From CADEED01 sp964444835 (GTDB lineage: Bacteria > Pseudomonadota > Gammaproteobacteria > Steroidobacterales > Steroidobacteraceae): a stretch of DNA of 64,000 nucleotides. A model generated the notes under the pieces. The model ran no database searches and was not told the origin of the DNA. It saw only the letters and a list, made by a program, of their open reading frames with translations. Position 1 is the first letter of the stretch, and the number at the start of each line of letters is the position of its first letter. Of the stretch, positions 42,917-50,054 are shown one piece after another. The stretch is from assembly GCA_964444835.1 (NCBI GenBank), contig CAYUIT010000015.1:1-64000 (forward strand). Reading direction: 5' to 3'. Both the position numbers and the translations under genes were made by a program.

Positions 42917-44110
42917 ATGGACGGTGATGTTGGTCAACGGACGATACCGATCGATCGCGTTGCGCGACCCACACACGATGAGCGGGCGCGGCAACGCTTC
43001 GTGTCGTCATTACGCAAACGCTTAATGGTGGACATGGCGCAAACGATGCGCTCGCAGTACGAGGCGGATGTCGCCCCCGCCTTTGCGGCCCGTCACGGCC
43101 GCCTGCCGCGCGATGGCCGCGAAGTGCGGCGTGCGATGAGCGCTGTGCCCTTCTTCCGTGCGTGGAGCGCGCTGCGCTACACCGCGCAAGAGATGACGTG
43201 GTGGACGGTGATACCGCAAATCGAACGAGCGGCAGACCGTTTGAACAGCACGGCGCAGCAAGCGGCCGCCGCGGCGACGCGCGGCTCGCTCACGCTCGAC
43301 CCCAAGCTCGAGCTGCCGCGCGATGTTTCTGCGCTCGACATTCACTTGCAACCGGGCGGCTTCTACACCGAGTTCCAGCAAGACGATGCGCTGGCGGGCG
43401 CGCTGTACTACCACGGCACGGAAGTGTTCAGCGCGGGTTTGAAGCTCCGCCCCAAAGGGGGCGGTGTCGCGCGTTCGATTGCCGAGTGGCTGCGTATCCG
43501 CTTCCCGCAATTCAGACCGCAGAAATTGCTGGATCTTGGTACGACCACGGGTAACAACTTGTTCCCGTACCTCGATGTGTTTCCCGATTGTGAGGCGCAT
43601 GGCATCGACGTCGGTGCCCCCGTGTTGCGCTTTGCGCATGCGCTCGGCCAGGCGCGTGGCTACGGTGCGCACTTCGCCCAGATGGATGCGCGCAAGTTGC
43701 GTTATCCGGATGCGAGTTTCGATCTCGTCGTGTCGAGCTTCTTCCTGCACGAGCAGTCGGCGCAGTCGAATCGCCAAATCCTGCGCGAGGCGTATCGCGT
43801 GTTGAAGCCGGGCGGCATGATGATTCATATGGAGTTGCCGCCCGCTTCCCAATGCGACGCCTACTACAACTTCTATTTGGATTGGGACGCCTACTACAAC
43901 AACGAGCCGCACTACGCCGGCTTTCGTGCTGCCGATCCGCTCGATCTGTGTGCAGCGGCAGGCTTCGCACGTGCTCGTGCCTTCCAGACCCGCATCCCGA
44001 ATTACACGACCGTGCCGGATGAAGAGTTCGCAGCCGTAGCGCGCGGTGAGCGGCCCGCACCTGCGCACGGTAATGGCGCAAGCTGGTTCATCTTCGGTGC
44101 GGTGAAATAG
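42917..44110 (+). CDS. Class I SAM-dependent methyltransferase
   Basis: The protein is about 397 residues with a long N-terminal domain (about 180 residues) of unknown role. Then comes a Rossmann methyltransferase: motif I QKLLDLGTTTGNNLFPYLD, motif II GIDVGAPVLRFAHAL, the acidic loop QMDARKLRYPDASFDLVVSS and the post-motif VLKPGGMMIHMELP. Motif I has T-T-T-G-N where most have G-C-G-T-G, so it is divergent but plausible. The substrate is unknown. It is coupled to the DUF3598-like gene. Confidence 0.82.
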   Translation: MDGDVGQRTIPIDRVARPTHDERARQRFVSSLRKRLMVDMAQTMRSQYEADVAPAFAARHGRLPRDGREVRRAMSAVPFFRAWSALRYTAQEMTWWTVIPQIERAADRLNSTAQQAAAAATRGSLTLDPKLELPRDVSALDIHLQPGGFYTEFQQDDALAGALYYHGTEVFSAGLKLRPKGGGVARSIAEWLRIRFPQFRPQKLLDLGTTTGNNLFPYLDVFPDCEAHGIDVGAPVLRFAHALGQARGYGAHFAQMDARKLRYPDASFDLVVSSFFLHEQSAQSNRQILREAYRVLKPGGMMIHMELPPASQCDAYYNFYLDWDAYYNNEPHYAGFRAADPLDLCAAAGFARARAFQTRIPNYTTVPDEEFAAVARGERPAPAHGNGASWFIFGAVK

Positions 44111-44177
44111 TCGCACTCCGACAGCGGTTCCCGGCACGCGGTTGAACTCCGACCGCGGCGTCGTGCACAGTGCGCGC

Positions 44178-45581
44178 ATGGATGCTCGACTTTCCGACGC
44201 CCTTGTCATCTTTGGCGTCACCGGCGACCTCGCCTTCAAAAAAATCTTTCCCGCGCTCCAGGCGCTCGCCAAGCGCGGCCGACTCGATGTCCCGGTCGTC
44301 GGTGTCGCTCGGGGTGGGCTCGGCCTCGAGGCCTTGAAGAAGCGCCTACGATCGAGTTTGCAAGCGCATGGCGGCGGGATCGATCGCGATGCGCTCGCGG
44401 TCATCGAGCGTCAGTTGCGGTACGTCGACGGTGACTACTCGAGCCCTGAAACGTTTGCCGCGTTGAAACGTGAACTCGGCAGCGCACAACGCCCCCTGCA
44501 CTACCTCGCGATTCCGCCCAGCTTGTTCCGCACTGTGGTCGAGTTGTTAGGTAGCAGCGGCTGTGCCAGCGGGGCCCGCGTGATGGTGGAGAAGCCGTTG
44601 GGGCGCGATCTCGGTTCCGCGCAAACCTTGAACCACGTGCTGCAACAGCACTTCGGCGAGCACGACATTTTTCGGATCGATCACTTTTTGGGCAAAGAGC
44701 CGGTGCAGAATCTGCTGTACTTCCGCTTTGCGAACGCGTTTCTCGAGCCCTTGTGGAACCGCACGCATGTCGCGAACGTGCAAGTGACGATGGCCGAGCG
44801 ATTCGACGTGCAAGGGCGCGGTAAGCTGTACGAGGAACTCGGCGCAACGCGTGACGTCGTACAGAACCACCTGCTCGAGATCGTCACGATGTTGGCGATG
44901 GAGCCGCCGACGTCGATGTCGAGTGAATCGATGCGCGACGAGAAAGTGAAGATCCTGCGGGCGCTCACCTTGGCAGATGATCGCTCGATCATCCGCGGTC
45001 AGTACCGTGGTTATCGCGGTGAGGTCGAAGTGGCCCCGCAGTCCGATGTCGAGACCTATGTGGCGCTACGCTTCGGCATCGACTCTTGGCGCTGGTCCGG
45101 CGTGCCGTTTTACATCCGCGCGGGCAAGAGCTTGGCGCAAACCTCGACCGAGGTGATGGTGAGTTTCCATCGTCCGCCACAACGCTTATTCGACGAGTCA
45201 TTGCCGGCGCGCGTGAACTATTTGCGCTTTCGGCTTGGACCCGATCGAATCGCCATCGCGCTCGGCGCGCGAGTAAAAAACGCGGGTGAGTCGATGATCG
45301 GCCGTGAGGTCGAGTTGTTTGCTAGCAACGCGCAGGCGGATGAAATGAGCCCGTATGAGCGCCTGCTGGCCGACGCGATGCGTGGCGATCAACGTTTGTT
45401 CGCGCGCCAAGATGCAGTCGAAGCCGCGTGGGCATTCGTTGATGGCATGCTTGCCCGTGCGCCAAACGTGGAGTTCTACGAGCCGGGGACGTGGGGCCCC
45501 ACTTCTGCGGCGCGCCTCGTCGAGCGCGACGGCGGTTGGTACGACCCGCGGCCGGAGCTCGATCCCCCTTGCGCAGGATGA
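44178..45581 (+). CDS. zwf: Glucose-6-phosphate 1-dehydrogenase
   Basis: This enzyme of about 467 residues starts the oxidative pentose phosphate pathway and yields NADPH. The nucleotide motif is VIFGVTGDLAFKKIFPAL, the active site is FRIDHFLGKEPVQN and a VMVEKPLGRDL block is present. Substrate-binding IRAGKSLAQTSTEV and the C-terminal DAVEAAWAFVDGML are also recognisable. The start is ATG 44178; the frame extends to 44142 without conservation. pgl follows after 16 bases. Confidence 0.95.
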   Translation: MDARLSDALVIFGVTGDLAFKKIFPALQALAKRGRLDVPVVGVARGGLGLEALKKRLRSSLQAHGGGIDRDALAVIERQLRYVDGDYSSPETFAALKRELGSAQRPLHYLAIPPSLFRTVVELLGSSGCASGARVMVEKPLGRDLGSAQTLNHVLQQHFGEHDIFRIDHFLGKEPVQNLLYFRFANAFLEPLWNRTHVANVQVTMAERFDVQGRGKLYEELGATRDVVQNHLLEIVTMLAMEPPTSMSSESMRDEKVKILRALTLADDRSIIRGQYRGYRGEVEVAPQSDVETYVALRFGIDSWRWSGVPFYIRAGKSLAQTSTEVMVSFHRPPQRLFDESLPARVNYLRFRLGPDRIAIALGARVKNAGESMIGREVELFASNAQADEMSPYERLLADAMRGDQRLFARQDAVEAAWAFVDGMLARAPNVEFYEPGTWGPTSAARLVERDGGWYDPRPELDPPCAG

Positions 45582-45597
45582 GGAGTACACTGCGCGC

Positions 45598-46323
45598 ATG
45601 CATTTGATCGTGGAAGACAGCGCCGAAGCCGTTGCCGCACGCGCCGCCGATTGGATCGCCGCAGCGATCGCTGACGACGTCGGTGAGCGGGGCCGTGCCG
45701 TGGTGGCGTTAAGCGGCGGCCGTACACCGTGGCAGGCATTTGGCGCGTTGGCGCAGCGCAAGCTCCCTTGGGGGTCCGTGCATCTCGCGCAAGTGGACGA
45801 GCGTATCGTGCCCTTCGATGATGAGCGTCGCAACGCGCGCTTGATGCGCGAGATTTTCGTCGAGCGCGGTTTGGTGCCGGCGTCGCAGCTACACATGATG
45901 CCCGTCGAGGATGCGAACCTAACAAATGCCGCGGCGGCTTACAGTGAGGAACTTGCGGCACTCTGCGGTGGGCGCTTGTGGTTCGATTTGGTACAGCTTG
46001 GTTTGGGTGCAGACGGGCACACTGCCTCGCTCGTACCGCACGATCGGGTGCTGAATGAGCGCGAGGCGAACGTGGCAGTGACTCAAGAGTATTTCGGCAC
46101 GCGGCGGATGACCCTCACCTACCCTGCGGTGAACCGTGCGCGCCGGATCTTGTGGATCGTCACGGGCGCCGAAAAGTCGGCCGTGCTCGCGACCTTGTTA
46201 GCACGCGGCGGCGCCACGTCAGAAATCGCGCCGATGCCGGCGCTCGGAATCTCGCGCGAACGCGCTACAGTGATCGCCGATCGCGCGGCCACTCAAGACT
46301 TGCCGGAGTCCGCCACGGCGTGA
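45598..46323 (+). CDS. pgl: 6-phosphogluconolactonase
   Basis: This enzyme of about 241 residues hydrolyses 6-phosphogluconolactone, the zwf product. Diagnostic motifs are VALSGGRTPWQAFGAL, VDERIVPFDDERRNARLMRE and LGLGADGHTASLVP. It follows zwf on the same strand. Its final 31 bases overlap the convergent gnd gene. CTA ACA AAT, a run of rare codons, overlaps a copy of the TTGTTAG word at 45919. Confidence 0.94.
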   Translation: MHLIVEDSAEAVAARAADWIAAAIADDVGERGRAVVALSGGRTPWQAFGALAQRKLPWGSVHLAQVDERIVPFDDERRNARLMREIFVERGLVPASQLHMMPVEDANLTNAAAAYSEELAALCGGRLWFDLVQLGLGADGHTASLVPHDRVLNEREANVAVTQEYFGTRRMTLTYPAVNRARRILWIVTGAEKSAVLATLLARGGATSEIAPMPALGISRERATVIADRAATQDLPESATA

Positions 46324-47210
46324 CCGCCGAACGCTTGGCGCATCCGCGCGAGCACGCGATGGGTGTAGTCGGCATGGCCTTGGCTACCGAAGCGTTCCAT
46401 CAACGCCATGCTCATCACAGGCGTCGGCACGCCGAGCTCGACGCTCTCGAGCACGGTCCAGCGGCCTTCGCCCGAATCGGCAACGATCGGCGCAATTTTC
46501 TCGAGGTCCATCTCACGCTGCAGGAATTGGGCGCTGAGGTCTAACAACCACGAGCGAATCACAGTGCCATGCCGCCAGCTTTCGGCAATGGCACCGACAT
46601 CGAAGTCGAACTCGCGCTTGGCCTCGAGCAAGGCGAAGCCTTCGGCATAGGCTTGCATCATGCCGTACTCGATTCCGTTGTGGACCATCTTGGTGAAGTG
46701 GCCGGCGCCGAGCGGTCCGCAATGCAGCCAGCCACGGTCGGGCGCCGGAGCGAGCGCTTCGAGATACGGCCGCAGCGTCGCGATGGCGTGTGATGTGCCA
46801 CCCAGCATCAAGCCGTAGCCATTCTCTAATCCCCATACGCCGCCTGACACGCCGGCGTCGACGAATTCCACGCCCCGCGCACGGATGGGCTCCGCGCGGC
46901 GCAGCGTGTCGCGATACCAAGCGTTGGCGCCATCGACGAGGACATCGCCGGGCGCGAGGAGTGGCAGCAACATTTCAACCGTCGAATCGGTTGGTGCGCC
47001 CGCCGGCAGCATCATCCACACGACGCGAGGTGCGAGCGTTTGCTGCACGAGTGTTGCGAGCGAATCGCAGTCGATACAGCCGATCTCGGCAGCCAATGCG
47101 CGGCGTGTGTCGGGTGTGCGGTCGAAGACAGCGGCCTGCACGCCTGCGCGTGCCAGGCGCCTCACCATATTCGCGCCCATCTTGCCCAAACCAATCATTG
47201 CAAAGGCCAT
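46293..47210 (-). CDS. gnd: 6-phosphogluconate dehydrogenase, short (GntZ-type) form
   Basis: The protein is about 305 residues, shorter than the 470-residue E. coli Gnd and like the NAD-preferring short forms. The nucleotide motif is MIGLGKMGANMVRRLARAG. Substrate and catalytic motifs are VDAGVSGGVWGLENGYGLM and GHFTKMVHNGIEYGMMQAYA (Lys and Asn). It decarboxylates 6-phosphogluconate to ribulose 5-phosphate. Convergent with pgl, it completes the oxidative branch at one locus but on the other strand. Confidence 0.93.
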   Translation of the reverse strand: MAFAMIGLGKMGANMVRRLARAGVQAAVFDRTPDTRRALAAEIGCIDCDSLATLVQQTLAPRVVWMMLPAGAPTDSTVEMLLPLLAPGDVLVDGANAWYRDTLRRAEPIRARGVEFVDAGVSGGVWGLENGYGLMLGGTSHAIATLRPYLEALAPAPDRGWLHCGPLGAGHFTKMVHNGIEYGMMQAYAEGFALLEAKREFDFDVGAIAESWRHGTVIRSWLLDLSAQFLQREMDLEKIAPIVADSGEGRWTVLESVELGVPTPVMSMALMERFGSQGHADYTHRVLARMRQAFGGHAVADSGKS

Positions 47211-47234
47211 GGCGCTCTCCTACGGTGGGTTCAA

Positions 47235-47795
47235 TCAGGTCGGTTTGAATGGCAACAGCGCATCGCTCACCGTTGCCGCTTTGCCCGGTGCATAGGTGAC
47301 GTCGCCGCCCGCATAAATGAAGCCGACGATATGGTCGCTCGCCTCGAGTCCGATGCGTGCCTTCACGTTCGGGTCGTAGGCCGGCGCGCCCGTTTTCCAG
47401 ACGGCACCGTAGCCTTGCGCATGGAGCGCAAGCATCAAGTTCTCAGCGGCAGCGGCTGTCGCGAGCAGCTGCTCGATTTCGGGCACCTTCGTGCCGAGTA
47501 CGGGCCGACACACCACGACGATGATATGCGGGGCGCGTGTTGCCTTCTCACGCTCGCGCGCGATATCGCCGTCGCTCGCCGCGGGATTCCTGAGCCGAGC
47601 CGTCTCCGCCAACACGAGCGCAAACTGCCCGCGCGCGTCGCCTTCGATCATCATGAACCGCCAGGGCCGCAAGCGCCCATGGTCCGGCGCGCGCACCGCG
47701 GCGGCGTAGGCAATCTGCAGATGCTCCGCTGCAATCGGCTGCGTGCCGATCGTCTTGGCGGAGGTGCGCGTCAACAGCGCTTCAATCGCATCCAT
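47235..47795 (-). CDS. Nitroreductase family flavoprotein (YdjA-like)
   Basis: This small FMN-dependent oxidoreductase has about 186 residues. LLTRTSAKTI, APDHGRLRPWRFMMIEGDAR and NLMLALHAQGYGAVWKTG are close to YdjA, a minimal nitroreductase. IVGFIYAGGDVTYAPG is near the C terminus. It reduces nitro or quinone compounds with NAD(P)H; the natural substrate is unknown. The start lies 24 bases from the end of gnd upstream of it on the minus strand. Confidence 0.87.
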   Translation of the reverse strand: MDAIEALLTRTSAKTIGTQPIAAEHLQIAYAAAVRAPDHGRLRPWRFMMIEGDARGQFALVLAETARLRNPAASDGDIAREREKATRAPHIIVVVCRPVLGTKVPEIEQLLATAAAAENLMLALHAQGYGAVWKTGAPAYDPNVKARIGLEASDHIVGFIYAGGDVTYAPGKAATVSDALLPFKPT

Positions 47796-47882
47796 CTCGC
47801 GAACTCCTGGGGCATTCGTGCTTCTCGGCCAGTCGATTCTGCGGGCCGCTCGATCGGCCTCGCGCGGCGATCAAGGTACTGG

Positions 47883-47915
47883 AAAAAAGCCGAGGCCGCC
47901 ATGAAGGCGGCCTCG
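47883..47915 (-). terminator. Rho-independent terminator on the minus strand
   Basis: A perfect 10-bp stem (47891-47900 with 47906-47915, 5-base loop) is followed, in minus-strand reading, by a T run (47883-47888). It lies 30 bases after the stop of the cupin gene and should end the metal-related operon. Confidence 0.8.
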
Positions 47916-47945
47916 AGCAGAGCGACTTGCGAGCGATGCGTCGTT

Positions 47946-48896
47946 TTAGCGACGTCGGCGTCGCTTCTTGTGTGTGTGGCCCACTTCACCGTCGCCATGA
48001 TGGTGCGGTCGATCGCCCTCGGCATGCCCATGGGCAAACTCGAAATCGACGGGGTGATTGTGGCCGTGCGCGTTAATCCAGTTGTACAGATTCGGCTTCC
48101 AATGCAACAACCGGCTCGCTGCGCGATCGCGATTCTCTTCGATATTCGTCCACGGATTGAAGTGGAAGTGGTTGTAGAGCTGCGAGTCAGTGCGACCGAG
48201 ACCGAGCACGCCGAGCTTACTTTGGAACGCGCCGTGGTTGATGTACGCCGGCCGCCAGAAATAGCCGCCCGTCGGGAGATCGCCGAACTGCATCATCCAG
48301 GACGAGCCCCAGATGTGATAGCACTCCTCGGCGCAGTCGTGATAGCTGATGTTGTCCTGCCAGAAATTCGCCGTCATGCAGTACAAGAACGTGAAGGCAT
48401 TCGTGCGCTGGTCGTAGCGCAGCACCTTCACCATGCAGCCCGGCGCCGTGGCCGGGAAGAAATTCGTCGCCGACCATTGCATGTTTTCGTACGCGTTCAG
48501 GAGCGCGAAGCGGTCTTTTTCCGCTTTGGCGTGGTTCGTGTCGGATTCGACGAACGACGGCTCACCGTAGTTGTAGAAGATGATTCCGGTGGCCCCGCGC
48601 GGCGACGACAAAGCCTCGATGGCGACACCGGCTGGCACGAACAGATAGCTGCCCGGCCCCCACGTCTTGTCGCCGATCGTGATCGAGCCGGCCGTGAGAA
48701 ATAGTTCGTACTCCGTGTAGCTCATGCCCGGCGGTTGTTTGTAGCCTGGGTCGAACTGCACGGTCATCGAGCAAGCGCCGTCGTCATTGTCGAGCGACAG
48801 CATTTTGTAGCGCATGCCCTTCGGAAATCCGGGCAGCGTCATTTTCTTGAACGAAACGTCGCGATCGACGAACGGTTCGATGTGTGGGCGTGCCAT
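47946..48896 (-). CDS. Cupin-like (DUF4437-type) protein with His-rich, Arg-ending tail
   Basis: The product is about 316 residues without signal peptide. The N-terminal half is cupin-like (CSMTVQFDPGYKQPPGMSYT, then YELFLTAGSITIGD and SYLFVPAGVAIEA). A second half contains conserved Tyr, His and Cys (YHDCAEECYHIWGSSW, INHGAFQSKLGV, YNHFHFNPW). The C-terminal 40 residues are a metal-binding-like tail (HGHNHPVDFEFAHGHAEGDR, HHHGDG) ending in KKRRRRR. I infer a metalloprotein. The next genes upstream include a transporter with a similar His-rich loop, suggesting a shared metal. Confidence 0.68.
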   Translation of the reverse strand: MARPHIEPFVDRDVSFKKMTLPGFPKGMRYKMLSLDNDDGACSMTVQFDPGYKQPPGMSYTEYELFLTAGSITIGDKTWGPGSYLFVPAGVAIEALSSPRGATGIIFYNYGEPSFVESDTNHAKAEKDRFALLNAYENMQWSATNFFPATAPGCMVKVLRYDQRTNAFTFLYCMTANFWQDNISYHDCAEECYHIWGSSWMMQFGDLPTGGYFWRPAYINHGAFQSKLGVLGLGRTDSQLYNHFHFNPWTNIEENRDRAASRLLHWKPNLYNWINAHGHNHPVDFEFAHGHAEGDRPHHHGDGEVGHTHKKRRRRR

Positions 48897-48912
48897 GTTG
48901 CTCTCCGTTCCG

Positions 48913-49167
48913 TTAGAAAACGACTTTGAATTTGCGCTTCGGCTTGGTCGGAATCTCCTCCGGCCGAATCTTGCGCAGTTGATCGAAGTGCACGTTGAAA
49001 CCGCGCGTCTGGATGCGCTGCAGGAACGCCGCGACCCATTTGTCACGCATCGGTTCGAGTGCGTCTTGCTCGCGCACGATCTTGCGGTAGCGAACTTTCT
49101 GCTCGGCTGCTTCGCGCTTGAGCCACGCCTCCACTTCTCGGCTGCGTTTGTGCGGAATGAGCTTCAT
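48913..49167 (-). CDS. Small basic protein of unknown function
   Basis: The product is 84 residues, charged and helical, with a basic Pro-rich end (EEIPTKPKRKFKVVF). I do not recognise a family. It lies 16 bases before the cupin gene and 45 bases after the metal transporter on the same strand, so it is probably an operon member. The tight spacing and near-perfect fit between its neighbours support it being a real gene. Confidence 0.6.
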   Translation of the reverse strand: MKLIPHKRSREVEAWLKREAAEQKVRYRKIVREQDALEPMRDKWVAAFLQRIQTRGFNVHFDQLRKIRPEEIPTKPKRKFKVVF

Positions 49168-49212
49168 GTGCGTGTACTCCTCCAGCGCGTGGATGCGCGA
49201 TCGATGATTGCT

Positions 49213-49920
49213 TTACAGACCTAACAACATCGCGACTCCGCACAGGGCGACCGTGACGCCTGCCGTGGAGTGCGCATAACTCGAAAGCTTGCCGCGGGCG
49301 AGACCCACGAAACCGCGCGACAAGGCCCAAACGATCGTGACCATCGTGCCGAGCGTGGTCACGCAAAACGTGGCGATGACGACACTCACGCTGAGCCAGT
49401 CGGACTGCGACGCCGGTGCCATGACGAGCGGGATCAACGGCTCGCAAGGACCAAACAGGAAGACGATAAACAACGCCCATCCCACGGGCCACGCCGACCG
49501 GGTTGATGCGTGCGGGTGCAGATGCTCGGCCGAGTGCCCATGGCCGTGCGCGTGGCGCGTGCCATCGGAGTGCACGTGTTCGTGCTCATGGCGATGCGCG
49601 TCGCGCGCGAGATGCTTTAGGCCATACAGCGCATACGCAATGCCAAATCCAACGAGCAACCATGCCGCGACGTCGCCGCGAACACTCGTGATTCCCGACG
49701 CTTTCAATGCGACGGAACCGATGGCAACCGCGAGGAACGCGAACACGATGGACGCAGTGACGTGGCCCAAGCCGCACGCAGCCGTGATGGCGAGTGTGCG
49801 CGCCGTACTCCACCGGCGCGCTGCGCCGAGTGCTGCGAACGGTACGTAGTGATCAGGACCCAGGGCAGTGTGCAGGAAGGCGATGCCTGCTGCGCTCGTC
49901 GCGAGTACCCATGCGTCCAT
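49213..49920 (-). CDS. HupE/UreH-like metal transporter with His-rich loop
   Basis: This membrane protein has about 235 residues and six or so helices. GIAFLHTALGPDHYVPFAAL carries the H-x5-PDH pattern of the nickel/cobalt-type (UreH/HupE/RcnA) permeases. A loop after the third helix is full of His (HRHEHEHVHSDGTRHAHGHG). A later helix has LFGPCEPLIPLVMAPASQ, the second conserved signature. It probably moves nickel, cobalt or another divalent metal; direction cannot be told. It is the first gene of a three-gene operon with the His-tailed cupin. Confidence 0.78.
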   Translation of the reverse strand: MDAWVLATSAAGIAFLHTALGPDHYVPFAALGAARRWSTARTLAITAACGLGHVTASIVFAFLAVAIGSVALKASGITSVRGDVAAWLLVGFGIAYALYGLKHLARDAHRHEHEHVHSDGTRHAHGHGHSAEHLHPHASTRSAWPVGWALFIVFLFGPCEPLIPLVMAPASQSDWLSVSVVIATFCVTTLGTMVTIVWALSRGFVGLARGKLSSYAHSTAGVTVALCGVAMLLGL

Positions 49921-50054
49921 GGGCAGAGCCTAATCGAAGCGATGGTGAACGGATAGGCGCTCAGCGGCCCGGGAGCGCATTGGATGCACGAAAACTGCGA
50001 CTGTCGATTCGTCTGTCCACTCTGTGAGCTTACGAGCGACCTGCGCTCGCGCAA

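Noticed and set aside
43022..44404. Minus-strand open frame of about 460 codons
   Set aside because: Antisense to the methyltransferase and zwf; Arg-rich without domains.
47040..48704. Long plus-strand open frame of about 554 codons
   Set aside because: It lies antisense to gnd, nitroreductase and cupin genes, which have clear family motifs. Its translation is Arg/His/Val-rich without recognisable domains, as expected for a shadow frame in GC-rich DNA.
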